From: Siphonodentalium dalli
Taxonomy: Eukaryota > Mollusca > Scaphopoda > Gadilida > Siphonodentaliidae
DNA: 64,000 nucleotides
Direction of reading: 5' to 3'
NCBI GenBank assembly: GCA_032622095.1
Contig: CP136069.1
Coordinates: forward strand, 201,422,690-201,486,689
The position numbers were made by a program, and so were the translations under genes. Below, piece by piece: positions 1 through 12,900 of this stretch. Within the stretch, counting starts at the first letter, position 1; each line of letters begins with the position of its first letter. The notes beneath the pieces were generated by a model. That model saw only the letters and a list, made by a program, of their open reading frames with translations, searched no databases and was not told the origin of the DNA.

Positions 1-3
1 AAA

Positions 4-420
4 ATCCGATCAAACCCATATTCGAACTCAATCTGTATTTTGGGCCGAGAAACTCACATACCAAATTTGGTTCCGATTAGATAAAAAATGTTTGAGTTAT
101 GGCAGAATGTGTGAATTCTAAGTAAAAAAAGGGCCACAACTTTGTAAAAAAAAGTCGGATCAAACCCATATTCGAACTCGATCTGTATTTTGGGCTGAAA
201 ACCCCATATATAAATTTTGGTTTTGATCAGGTAAAAAATGTTTGAGTTATCGCATTACACGTAAAGTGTCTACGGACGGACAGACAGACGGACGGACAGA
301 CGGACGGACGGACGGACGAACGACGAGTGGTCAATCCGGACGTTGACACTATGTGTACCATACTATGGTATGGGTACACATAAAAAGCGGTCAGTATAAT
401 TATTGGACGTGCTTTTCAAA
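4..420. repeat. Duplicated dispersed-repeat module plus ACGG microsatellite
   Basis: A module containing aaacccatattcgaactc and a stretch on the pattern tttggttccgattag is present twice (about 4-119 and 150-262). It is followed by a (acgg/acag)n run at about 273-320 and then a small palindrome around accatactatggtatgg (356-374). The ordered arrangement suggests one end of a dispersed repeat. I do not recognise the family and the left edge is cut by the window. Confidence 0.6.
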
Positions 421-1169
421 GTTCAGACAAATTGCATTTGATGCCAGTTATTTATATCGCTCACGTTGTTGTTGATTTGAGCTTGGACATCTTATATTGG
501 GCTGTCTTAATGTGCTGCGTTGGCTAGTCTCAAATTATCGGCATACTTTGTGAAAATAATTAAGAACACTCTCAGCTTTTTTATGGAAATAAATCATCAA
601 AGTGCTATACACATACATGTATAAGAAATGAATGTAGTGGGTGTGTGTTATTGAAGGATATGGCGCTGTGCTAGTTGTGGGCGCATTTAATGTAAACCAC
701 TTCGCTGTATCCCACAATAACGCACACACCCGCCACATTCATTTTTAATTAACGACTCATGTCAAGAAAGCATTGACATATTTGACATTAACGAGCAACT
801 AATCTGTGAAATATCTTTATCACACGTGATTATAGTATTAGGTTTGGAAATTCAGAAACCTATAAAACTGACGCTATTGTAAGTGAATAAATATGGACCA
901 CTGCGTCTGCTATTCGCGCTCACTCGACATTCGTTCTGATATTGGATATCAGTGTCAGTTGTACAATACAGCGGAGAGTTTAGTTACATAAATATTCCCT
1001 CAGAATTAACTTTGTGTTAACCCAATGACCATGTTAGCAATGCCAATGTGTTGGTAGAACATACATAGTTGTTTGTAGCCATGCTTTATTGATATAATAC
1101 AACAAAGGAGATTAGTTTTGTCAACGTATGAAGCCACCATGACAATACAATCAATTAGGCTAACAAATG
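421..1169. other. No gene recognised
   Basis: AT-rich sequence. The short minus-strand open frame at 535-738 has no start context, domain or plausible splice site, so I treat it as chance. Nothing else stands out. Confidence 0.5.
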
Positions 1170-1173
1170 TTAA

Positions 1174-1840
1174 GGGGTTTCCACACCTGAGCTATGTCAG
1201 CGGTGGAAAGTTTAGATGACGTATACACAGAAAACTATAAGACAGTGCACCGTATGATCGAATTTATGGTATCTGAAGACCACGTCAAGCATAGCATGTA
1301 ACATCACAAATGTCAACAATATAGAAGGAAAATTTTCCGAATAGCGTTCTCAGCAAATGCACACATTGGAAATAAATAACTGCCATACAAAGTACATTAT
1401 CTGATTAAGAGATAGCTCGACAGCCAGTCATTGCCTTAAAGAGTTATTGGATCCACAGGCACCCAACCACCACTTTTTTATAACCTTTGAAGCAGTGTTG
1501 CTCTTAATTAAACTAGTTCAGATAATGTACATTTTATGGCAATTATTAAACTTCAATCAATTTATGTACTTGCTGAGAACGCTGTTCGGAAATTTCCCTT
1601 TTAAAACGATGACTAAAGTCATCCTTTTGACATTTGTTGTTATATAACATGCTTGATGTTGTCTGCAAATAGCATAGATTCCTTCACGTGGTGTATATAC
1701 TGGCTTAACAGTTAAGTAGTTGTCTGTGTAGTTCCACCATAGATTCATTCACGTGGGGTACTGGTTTAGTAATTAAGTAGTTGTCTCTGTACGTCCATCT
1801 AATCTTTCCACCTCCTGACAAACTCAGACGTGGAAACCCC
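1174..1840. mobile_element. TTAA-flanked MITE-like element with ~50 bp inverted repeats
   Basis: The left end reads TTAA then GGGGTTTCCACACCTGAG (1170 onward). The right end is its inverted copy, ending CCCC then TTAA (1841-1844). Inverted similarity extends about 50 bp with a few mismatches and includes the pattern GTCAG..GGTGGAAAG. The interior has no transposase-like frame. It carries a ~75 bp imperfect direct repeat (about 1671-1735 and 1738-1795, with cattcacgtggggtactgg). A TTAA duplication is the hallmark of piggyBac-type insertion, but the terminal GGGG differs from the usual CCC start, so the superfamily is open. Confidence 0.6.
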
Positions 1841-2039
1841 TTAACACGATGACGGATGAACATATTTACATGTATGATTTGTGAGATGATACTTTGTGTA
1901 GGATTTGTAATGGCTTCCAGAGCGTATTATTAGGCATACATTATTATTCGATTCATCCTATACGAAATAAATCAATGCACGAGCGACGTAATCACCGAAA
2001 TATAAAGCCACTACCCATCCTGCTCAGCGTATATATACA

Positions 2040-2054
2040 CACACGCATATTATA

Positions 2055-2106
<52 letters not shown>
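2040..2106. repeat. (TA)n microsatellite
   Basis: About 55-65 bp of almost uninterrupted TA dinucleotides, with short ACAC flank on the left. Confidence 0.95.
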
Positions 2107-2109
<3 letters not shown>

Positions 2110-2167
2110 TATGGATTATCTCCTCCTTTAAAAAATGTTTACATAAGTTCATGGGTGTAAAATATTA

Positions 2168-2285
2168 TATATGAATGGAGGACCCCCGTCCGATACGCTT
2201 ACTATCATTCATATTGATTTTATTATCATTCATATTGATTTTACAATCATTCATATTGATTTTACTATCATTCATATTGATTTTA
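2168..2285. repeat. 23-bp tandem repeat, about 4-5 copies
   Basis: The unit tatcattcatattgatttta recurs with nearly perfect 23-bp spacing (2203, 2226, 2249, 2271 and neighbours). Confidence 0.85.
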
Positions 2286-3039
2286 TTTGGAATTTTCTGG
2301 TAAAAATAGACCAATTTGCGGCTCGCAGAGTGTAGCAAGCGAGTGAACTCTATCTCCTGAGATTACCAGAAATTCTCATCACGGCATATTATAAAAATAG
2401 TAACACCAAATGTCCCACGGCATTATATAAGAAAATATCGATATAAAATTAATATTATTTGATAGAAGCGTTTCCGGAGAGTTGTCTCCGACTCATATTT
2501 ATTATTTTATAAATCCGGAAACTATTTAAAACGTATTTAGTAAGAGAATATCCATCTTTAATATCATCATATATATTATGTTTATAACTTATCTTCTAAT
2601 ATTGACAGAATCATGGGTACTGTTGGACTGTGTCATCCCCACCATGTTGGTCCGCTGATCCCTGCCATTTCCATAGTCGGAATTCAGGATACATACCCCG
2701 GTTTTAGCTTGTAAATGGTATTCGCGGGATTAAATTTAAAGACTGGTATATGCGACTTCGATATCGACAAATTATGGTATGTGGAGGCTATAATCGACTG
2801 TCCCGCTATTTTAATCTTTTTATGGGTATGTTTATGTTAATCGGGTCCCGGACATACATTCACAGATAAACCACGTTGCGTACCGTCACATTGTGATAAA
2901 TAGAGTACTAAGCGGCTATCTATACTTTTTTCTCGTAATGTGGTAGAGTTAAATACAGTTTGGTAGTATACTATTGAAGAAAGCGATGACAATATTGACG
3001 CATGAAATCTACATGCAAATGCATATCATTCACCACATA
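2286..3039. other. No gene recognised; 3' flank of the TSP1/lectin gene
   Basis: AT-rich DNA without a domain-bearing frame. It lies downstream of the minus-strand lectin stop codon. I did not find a convincing poly(A) signal between the stop and the 3040-3545 tandem repeat. Confidence 0.4.
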
Positions 3040-3545
3040 TGTTCTTAACTAGATGGTATTCAGCATTAACCCATCTGTAAACTGCTATTAAGTATTCACC
3101 CCTATGTTAACTGGTATATCCATTAATCACCGCATGTGTTAACTTGAATTTAGTATTAACCCCACCTGTTAACTGCTATTCAGTATTCACCCTCTGTTAA
3201 CTGGTATATTCATGAATCACCCCAATTGTTAACTGGCATTCAGTATTCACATCATCTGTTAACTGGTATTCGGGAATCACCACATATGTTAACATGCATG
3301 CAGTATTCACGTGTTAAATGATATTCAGAAATCACCCTCTGTTAACCGGAATTCAGTATTCACCCCATCTGTTTACTGTCATGCAGTATCCATCCACCCT
3401 GTTAAGTGTTAGTCAGTATACATGTAGTCACCCATATGTTAACTGATACTCAGTATTCACCCCCTCCAATAATTGGTATTCAGTGTTCACACCCTCTGTT
3501 AACTGGCATTAAGTGTTCACTCTCTGTTAACTGGTATTCAGTAAT
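3040..3545. repeat. Diverged ~35-40 bp tandem array
   Basis: Many imperfect copies of a unit built on gttaactggtattcagtat followed by caccc(c)atct. Related wording (taagtggtattccgtatt) appears at about 32955-33005, so the unit also exists elsewhere in the window. It ends about 190 bp downstream of the TSP1/lectin gene stop codon. Confidence 0.8.
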
Positions 3546-3733
3546 CGTGGGGAGGGATTGACACCATCCTAATATTCATCACCGGACATAATGGGAGACT
3601 GTCCCCGCCGTGTGGTTCGTCGGGTATCCAATGCCCGCCTGGGTCCCACATCAGAATAGCAACAACAAAGGATGATGGGGATTGATGGTACGGAGCGGAC
3701 ATACAGATATGCGGACATCATGCCAGATATAAT

Positions 3734-3939
3734 CTATCCCGACATGATTTCGCAGATGTAAGATCTCGAATATGAACAGGAAACGTCGTAGTAGCGCCGA
3801 TCATTGAGCCAGACACAGTTCGCCGATGTTCCCTCGTTCGGTTGTCCGGCACTCCAATTCGTCCACATGGTACTCCCGTCTGTGTTAAACCACCTACCCT
3901 CATGGACGGCATCACTCCCGTCTATCCAATAACTCCGGG
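3734..3939 (-). CDS. Terminal exon: C-terminal half of C-type lectin-like domain, with stop
   Basis: Acceptor ctcttttgcag precedes the exon; TAG stop at 3734-3736. The frame, set by the phase-1 junction, encodes residues about 487-554. It contains YWIDGSDAVHEGRWFNTDG, then MWTNWSAGQPNEG, then NCVWLND, then DVSCSYSRSYICE. These match the second half of the C-type lectin fold: the WIG-like strand, the calcium/sugar loop, a WND-like motif and the final cysteine pairs. The sugar loop reads Gln-Pro-Asn, intermediate between the mannose-type EPN and galactose-type QPD signatures, so ligand preference cannot be read off. Calcium-ligand positions (N after P; N-D in WLND) appear retained. Confidence 0.9.
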
Positions 3940-6900
3940 CTGCAAAAGAGAACAGAAGACGACGTTAACTGAATGCTATATCATCGCCATCTGTGAGATA
4001 CACGCTATAGTCGTGCACCATATGCATGTACACAATCAACACACGATCGTGTGTGAATAACTACAAGGCATTACCCGTGTATATGTATCCTCGTGTACAA
4101 GAACAAGTACATGGACAGGTACAGGGGTTGTTGCATGGTCCGATTTCGCAAAAATTGTGAAGTATTTTGTTCAATCAACATATTTATCAAAGATTAATTA
4201 GGATACATTCAGATTTTAAAATTATATAACTTATTTTTGGACTATGCTCACAGAAAAAATACAATATTATTGTATTATTTCTGAGCACAATATGCCCGTA
4301 TTAGTGGCTAGAGAACATTGCTTGCATTTATAACTATTTATTTGGCCTATTTTTAAAGCTACTTCAAGCAATAATTCCTATCATTTCATCTCCGAGGCAG
4401 AGTTGTATACACTCTCAACACCTTTATGTACTTCATGTGGTGGCTATAAATATCTTATTATTCTCAGAATTTCTGCCAGTCGATCTGTACATGTTTATAC
4501 ATATAAAAGATACATAAATAACAAAATGTGACATTCGCGTGGAAAAAATCAGAACAACATATTTGCAATATCACCCTGCCATCTGAACCTTTTTTGTTAC
4601 CCGGTCACTGGTATCCAAAAGTCAAAACCATTTAATATTGTATAGGATGGTGAACCACACATAAGCAATCAACCAATCATTGGCATACTGTCCAATATAT
4701 TATGATCAACCAATCTCTGGCATGCTGTCCAATCCATTATGATCAACCGACCACTGGCATACTGTCCAATCCGTTATGATGCCACATGGACAGCATCGAC
4801 CAACAGTCGTGAACAATGAATGTCCACACGCACCATTACTTAATAAATAGAGCATGGCTTGGAGTGAAATACGCCGATATAGTGCATAGTGAGGTTGTGT
4901 AGTTCACGACGCGAAGCGGAGTGAACTACACAACCGCACTATGCACTATATCGGCGTATTTCACGACAAGTCATGCTCTAATTATTATATTGTATCGAAC
5001 AAATGCAGAAATTTTCAACTTTTACTAAGTTCAGACAATTGATGTTCGCCTTACTGAAGCTTTAATTTGGATCAGCGGCGAAATAACAAGTAGTTTCAGA
5101 ACAAAGTTTGATGTAGTGTTCGTTACTATTTTTAGTAGTCAAAACTACATATGCATAGTGCACGATGGGAGAGACTTGAAGGCGTAGTATACAACTACGA
5201 CTAATAGAGTCGAGTAGCCAACCAATCGGAAAGCTTGATTTCAATAACAAAGTCACGTGATATACAATATATATATATGATGTGAATGTTACAGGCATAC
5301 GATTAAATCCCTATGCACAATGGATATCTGTGTATATTCACTCAATATATATTCATATCGTATTAGTACTTCAGCGTGTTTAGTCATGTAGGACTGCCTA
5401 CACATTGTATAACTATACATGATTAGAACTTCAGCGTGTTTAGTCATGTAAGCCTGCCTACACATTGTATAACTATACATGATTAGTACGTCAGCGTGTT
5501 TAGTCATGTAAGCCTGCCTACACATTGTATAACCATACATGATTAGTACGTCAGCGTGTTTAGTCATGTAAGCCTGCCTACACATTGTATAACCTCACAG
5601 GATTAGTACTTCAGCGTGTTTAGTCATGTAAGCCTGCCTACACATTGTATAACCATACATAATTAGTACGTCAGCGTGTTTAGTCATGTAAGCCTTCCTA
5701 CACATTGTATAACCTCACAGGATTGGTACTTCAGCATTTTAGCCGATTTGGTCTGGAGTATCACTTGTATGTAGTCACAAGGGGAAAATGTTTTCGATTA
5801 CCGGTTATCGATTATTTGCCTTTGTGATTTTGAGCCCAGAGAATCATTTGTTAACACAATTCGTTCTATACTTACTCAATAGATGACCATCAAGCTCTTG
5901 TAACATGGACATATCGTTTACACGAATGAGTTTTCCGCACATTTGGTGGCATGTTACAATGGCATTTCTCTGTTTCAGTTTATCCACGCTGATGTACACG
6001 CAGGTTCCGGAGCCAGACAGCCATACCATGTTATTTCCAACGCAACCTGTAACACAACGGATGATGACCATGCATGCGATGTTGTGGGTGTGTTTGCAAT
6101 ATGTGCAATAAACTGTGCATGAAATACAATACGAGGGTGTCACCCCCTTACCCCATGAATCATGACTATCAGTCAAAAGAGAGCGGTGAATCCTGCATAT
6201 CAGTTACGAAAATATGGAATACAGACATGCACTTATTAATTTTACATTAATATCACAGTGGTCACACAATAATATCACAGTGGTCACACATTTGCTGAAG
6301 TAGTATCCATTACTTCAATATATCAAGGAGTATTATACTGAGTTACATGTATATCAAAATATGTCATTGAGGTTAGAACATAATACATTTTAAATTATAT
6401 TATGCAATAAAAGCTGTGTACCAACCTCTTGTTGAATCGTGAATAACGACTGAATTTAAGGGTATTCATCCCCTTTACTTTGACCACCGGAACATGTCCT
6501 GAATCCCGCGGGGGAGTACTTTCATCATAACTTGACCAACACTATGAATTATATCTCAGTAAGTATATTTTAAGTATAACTTTACCTACAGTATCACAGA
6601 CAATAATAATCACAGAAAACGGGAATCGTAAAGATACACGGATCGTACATTGGTAGGCGCTTTAACCCGTATATACTGAATTGATTCACCCAACCAGTTA
6701 TACAAGTTTACATTGGAATAGTTTTGGAGGTTTGTGCAGGTAATAAAAGCAGAGGACAGACCAAAAATCAATACAGGTGCATAAGAATTACTATTCAGTG
6801 ATGGGAAATACAGGTGCATAATAATTACTTTTGAGTGATGGGAAATGTTCAGGTAATAAGACCTATTGTGGTCGTTTGTTGAACTTATTATATGAACAGT

Positions 6901-9900
6901 TCCCTAGGGAGATTCTGGTCAATGAACATTTAGTGCTGAAAGTGTAAGTGTTAATGTTTAATGTTAATGCATGGCTATTAAGGGTTAATGTTAATCTAGA
7001 TGCTAATACATGACTATTAAGGTCAAATTGAGTTCCCCAGTGCCGGACAATAATAATAGCACGAACCTTAATTCATTAACGGGAATCCATAAGACGATAT
7101 AAGCGGCGCAACTCTATGGTTATTCAGAGTCGACTCAATCCTAACATTGGTTTTGAGTAAAATATTCATAATTGTTTGTCTGGCTATATTTTTTAGAATT
7201 CAAGTTACACAAAATTTTACACGTTATGATTTTTCAAAACAGCTGCACATATCCCGTTGCCGTACATGTAAAATTAATGAACCCAAGTGACAATATCCGA
7301 TAAAATGTTATTTTATTTCAACACAGCAGTGCTTTGAGAGATACGACCAAATAATTTCACACATTAAAGATTTTTTATATTTCTGACACATTTTGTTAAA
7401 ATGACAAAAAAATGCCCCAAAATGGCATGTTTGGTAAAGAGTCAAGACTAAGGAGTTAAATTTCTTCACAAATTATTACACTTAATATATTATGAGAAAA
7501 CACAGCATATGAATATCAGTTTATTGACCTAATTGATATCATATGTATTATATTTCATCACACACGTTTTGTGTAACAGGCATATAGTGGAAACACATTT
7601 TGTTTAGGAAGAGTTTTGTCTTCTGATGTATATAATGCATAAAGTAAAACTTATTTACACAATCTGGTGAGATAATTAGTAAAACAATGAAATACAACTT
7701 CATTCTTCTCTATAGCTGTTAAAATAATGGACCATAATACGGATATCCAGCTAATTCTGAATCAACGAGGCTCCAAAATCAGTTAATCTTAATGTTGGAG
7801 GCACATAACTTTAAAAATATTTAACGGATCTGTAAACGGTTTCCTGTAATTTATTTCCTATAATTTAATAAATGTGTATAAAATGGAAGAACCTGTGAAG
7901 AAATTTATTTTTAAATTCTTCCATTCATTGTCCGAATTGCTGTTACAATTGAAGCAGCAGACTAATATTAAATATATTAGGACTCTAACAGGCATGTCAG
8001 AAATGCCATAGTCATGTAGCCCATGGTCAGCAGAATCCACTATTAAATTATTAAATATACTAGCAGATTAGCCCGCCACTGGTAGGATTCGTACCATGCC
8101 TTTGTCAGAAACATGACTATATGAGCGTATATGAGCGTATATGAGCAAGGACTCGGGAGCAGGCGAAACTGGAACCGATTTGACCTTAAATTGACAATTT
8201 TGAAGGTCAAGGTCAGGTCGGGGGTCACGATTTGACCCGTCCAATACACTCCCCGGACAAAAGTATCATTAGGTATCAAATTTCGTCGAAATCCGCCAGT
8301 TTTACCGGATATGACCTTCAATTGACCATTTTAAAGGTCAGGTCGTAGTCACGATTTGACCCATCCAAAACACTCCCGGATAAAAGTACCCCTATGTATA
8401 AAATTTCGTCGAAATCCGCCAGTTTTACCCGATTTGACCTTGAATTGGTCATTTTGAAGGGCAAGGTCAGGCCGGCCGGGTCACGATTTTACACCGACCA
8501 TGATACTTCCCGGAAAAAAGTACCCCTAGGTAGCAAGTTTGGGCTCAATCGGTCGAGCCGTTTTCGAGTCTATAAAGGACACATGTATATATACGAAATC
8601 TCAAAATATATAGTAGGCTAGCAGATTAGCCCGCCACTGGCGGCATTCGTCCTATGGCTTTGTCAGAAACATGACTATATGAGCGTATATGAGCGTATAT
8701 GTGCAAGGACAGGGGCGCATGCGAAATTGGACCCGATTTGACCTTTAATTGACCATTTTGAAGGTCAAGGTCAGGTCGGGGTCACGATTTGACCCGTCCA
8801 AAACACTCCCCGGACAAACGTACCCTAGGTATAAAATTTCATCGAAATCCGATGGTTTGACAAGACCATGCTCTGACCTTGACCTTCAAAATTGTCAATT
8901 CAAGGTCAGATCATGGTCACGATCTGACCCGTCCAAAACACTCCCCGGACAGAATTACCCTTAGCTATAAAATGTCGTCGAAATCAGCCATTTTTACCCG
9001 ATTTGATCTGGAATTGACCATTTTGAATGACATCACACACATACACTCTTTATGTAAACACTGTGGAAAGGAACGCTCTTTAACTATCAACGCTATTAAC
9101 CCCCGAAGTTCCGTTCGCGGTGATTTTGATGATTGGGAGTGGAAATTGAGTGGTCAAAGCTTGTTCAAAATGCGACGTGGACGATCCCGTGGGGTTTTAC
9201 CCTTATATACGAAATTTGAGCTCGATCCACGCAGCCGTTTTCGATTCTATATACCCACATATATATATACGGAAGTCTCAAATTATATAGTAGACTAGCA
9301 GGTTAGCCCGCCACCGGCGGCTTGTCCGAAACATGACATTTTTTTTAATATTTTTTTTTTAATTTTTAGCTCCACGCGTTTCAATAAGAAAAATTTGTAC
9401 CCGGTAGCTCCACCCGTTTCCGAGATCTGGACTGCGCATGCGCGAAGCTGGCCTCGCACGTGCTCGGCGACCTGATAAAATTTGTACCCGGCGCAAGATA
9501 CATTCACATAGCAAATTTCAAGTCGATAGCTCCACCCGTTTCCGAGATCTCGTCTGCGCATGCGCTGCACGGGCGTCGCACGGGCTCGACGACCCGATAA
9601 AATTTGTACCCGGCGCAAGATACATTCACATAGCAAATTTCAAGTCGATAGCTCCACCCGTTTCCGAGATCTCATCTGCGCATGCGCTGCACGGGCGTCG
9701 CACGGGCTCGCCAATACGACAACGACCACCGCCTGGTCAAACTACACACACGTACCAAGTTTCGTCCCGATCGGTCGAGAATCGTAGATTTGTATGAAGT
9801 ACAACACACACACAAACATAAATATATAAGAGAGATATGTAAATTAGATAGATTGTATCAAAATATATAGGAGATATATGTAAATGATCTACACACCATT

Positions 9901-12900
9901 ACTGGTGTTTGTCAAAGTTTAGTGGGGTATATCAATACTCATTCGCGATTATATCATTGAGGTCCGGAGGGTGTGGGCTATCTCTTGAATACACGGAGTT
10001 CTCAAAATATATAGAAGAGATTAGCTGGTTAGCCCGCCACTAGCGGCAATCGTCAGAAACATTTTTAAAATTTAATTTAATTTAATTTATTTTTTTAATT
10101 AAATTTTGTTTTTATTTTTTTATTTTTTAAATTTTAAATATTTTTAATTAATTTTTAATTTTGTTTTTATTTTTTTATTTTTTAAATTTTTAATTCTGCC
10201 TTTATAATTTTTTAATTTGAAATAATGGTACCCACCCCTAAAAGGGGTATGATTTACGGTACATCGGGTGGAAAACTGACCCGATGAAAATCTTCCCATT
10301 CCTAGGAACGACAGACATAAGAATCAGATAACATGGATTTTTTTTTTTTGAAGAGAAATGATGGTAGCCGTCCATAAAAGAGGTATGATTTAAGGTACAT
10401 CGGGCGGGAAAAGTGATCTGATGAAAATGTCCCCGTTCCTAGGAACGACAGACATAACAATGAGACACCACGCATTTTTCTGCCTTTTTAATCAAGATAA
10501 ATGCATTTGGCCATTGCGGTGCGTTTTGCATCCGTAGTTTCGTACAGAGGTGATCGTTTAGCAACGTCGATAGCATTTGGCCGTTGCGATGCTTTTTGCA
10601 TCCGTAGTTTCGTACACAGGTGATCGTTTAGCGACGTCGATCGATGACAATAAAGAGCGCTAACCGGGGCGGATAAAGTGATCCGATGAAAATGTCACCC
10701 GTTCCTAGGAACGACATACATAACAATCAGACAACACGCATTTTTCTGCCTTTTTAATATAGATAAATGCATTTGGCCGTTGCGGTGCGTTTTGCATCCG
10801 TAGTTTCGTACACAGGTGATCGTTTAGCAACGTCGATAGCATTTGGCCGTTGCGGTTCGTTTTGCATCCGTAGTTTCGTACACAGGTGATCGTTTAGCAA
10901 CGTCGATCGATGACAATAAAGAGCGTTAACCGGTTAAATCTCCCAATATGGAAGATATAAGGAGCGTCGGCGTGTTAACCCCCACGGTGCCGTTTTTTGT
11001 GACTGAGAGTGGAGAACGGGTGCTCAGAGCTTTTCCAAAACGCGACGTCGACCATTCCCGAGGGTTTTTACCCTTAAATAGGAAGTTTGAGCTCGATGTG
11101 ACCAGCCGTTTTCGATTCTATAAAGTACACACATTATATATTTATATACGGAAGTCTCAAAATATAGAGTAGACTAGCAGGTTAGCCCGCCACTGGCGGC
11201 ATTCGTCCCATGGCTTTGTTTCAGAAACATGACATTTTTGAATATGAATTGAATGTTTTTTAAATTTAATATATTTGGTTTCTGAATTGTTTTTTTATTG
11301 TTAATTTTTTTTAATTTTAAATTGTGTTAATTAAATTGTAAATTGTTTTAATTAATTTTTTTGTTTCTGGCGGAAAAATTTACCCGTAGAAATCCCCCCT
11401 TCCTAGGAACGACAGACAACGCATTCTTTGTTTCGTGAAATCTCTCTACGATAACATTGCATTGAATTTAAAACAAACGCTTCCCGTCGGGAAATCTGTC
11501 TGCATAATATTTTGAGTCTGCCGTACCCGTCGTAATGTCGTGAAATCTCTCTGCATAATAGATAACATTGCATTGAATCTGTTGTTGGCATTCAGGGCTT
11601 CGGGTCGTTGTTGTTGGCATCACGGCTCCCCGAAAACTCTCACATTGCCGAAAACGTGTATTTAGTAATATCGTTGTTGTTGATATTTACGGCTTGGGGG
11701 CTATTTTCTTATTTAGCAAGTTTGAGCTCAATCGGTTCGAGTCTATAAAGGACACACTCATATATATGACACTTCCCGTGGGTAGCAAGTTTGAGCTCAA
11801 TCGGCATTCCCTGGAATTTCCCGTAGATTGGCAGATTCTAGTAGCTTTATAACGGTATATCTGGGGAGAAATCTGATGCTATATTCGTGATTATCTGGGA
11901 TGATTTCGGTATATAACTATATACTGTAAAAACAAAGCGCGCCATCCGTGCTCGCAGGGTTGGTCAGAAACAAATGTTTTTTAAATTTAATGTATGTTCC
12001 GTATATCTCTCTGCAGATGCAAATAACGTTGAATGGCAAACAGACGCTCTTTATAGAGATGCGTCAAAAACAAACGCTCATTAAATAATCACTTGATTAA
12101 CCCACGCCGTGCTTTGCGGTGATTTGAGATTGGAGAACGGGTGCTCTGAGCTTCTCTAAACCACGACCACGGTCGTGTCGGTGGGATTTGACACTTACAT
12201 AGGAAGTTTGAGCTCAATCTGTACACGCGTTTTGGATTCTATGAAGTACACACACACATATATACGAAGTCTCAAAATATATAGTATAGACTAGCAGGTT
12301 AGCCCGCCACTGGCGGCATTCGTCCCATGGCTTTGTTCGAAAAAGCAATTGCAACAGGTTCCGAGACACTTGTGCTGCATTTGCAGAAAATTTCGGCAAT
12401 AGTCAGAAACATGACAATTTTAATTTAATTTTTTGTTATTCAATGAGTTAATTATTTTGTTTTTCAATGAGTTAATTGTGCCTTTTTAATTTTTTAATTG
12501 AATTTTTTGTTTTTAAATTTTACCCGATTTGTTTTGGTTTTTCAAGGAGTTAATTGTGCCTTTTTAATTTTGTTTTTCAATTTTACAAGATTTTTTAATT
12601 GTTTTTCAACCCGTCCATGACACTTCCCGTATTTAGCAAGTTTGAGCTCAATCGGTTCGAGTCTATAAAGGACACATATATATATATATGACACTTCCCA
12701 TAGGTAGCAAGTTTGAGCTCAATCGGCATTCCCTGGAATTTCCCAGTCAATATTTAGCAAGTTTGAGCTCAATCGGTTCGAGTCTATAAAGGACACACTC
12801 ATATATATGACACTTCCCGTAGGTAGCAAGTTTGAGCTCAATCGGCATTCCCTGGAATTTGCCAGTCACCAACGCGGCGTAATTTTGGTACATATATAGA

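Larger units (their letters stand above)
3940..5875 (-). other. Intron between the two lectin exons
   Basis: Phase-1 intron of 1936 bp. Donor GTAAGTAT lies at the 5876 side and acceptor tttgcag at 3940. It contains a 37-bp tandem repeat, a foldback element and a 60-bp satellite, each listed separately. Confidence 0.7.

Noticed and set aside
5289-5585. 98-codon minus frame with repeated MCRQAYMTKHADVLIM
   Set aside because: By-product of the 60-bp satellite period; no splice or start support, and it lies in an intron.
9438-9870. Overlapping Arg/Ala-rich frames on both strands (also 13146-13596)
   Set aside because: They are created by GC-rich internal repeats of the Helitron units, mirrored on both strands, with no Rep/helicase or other domain.
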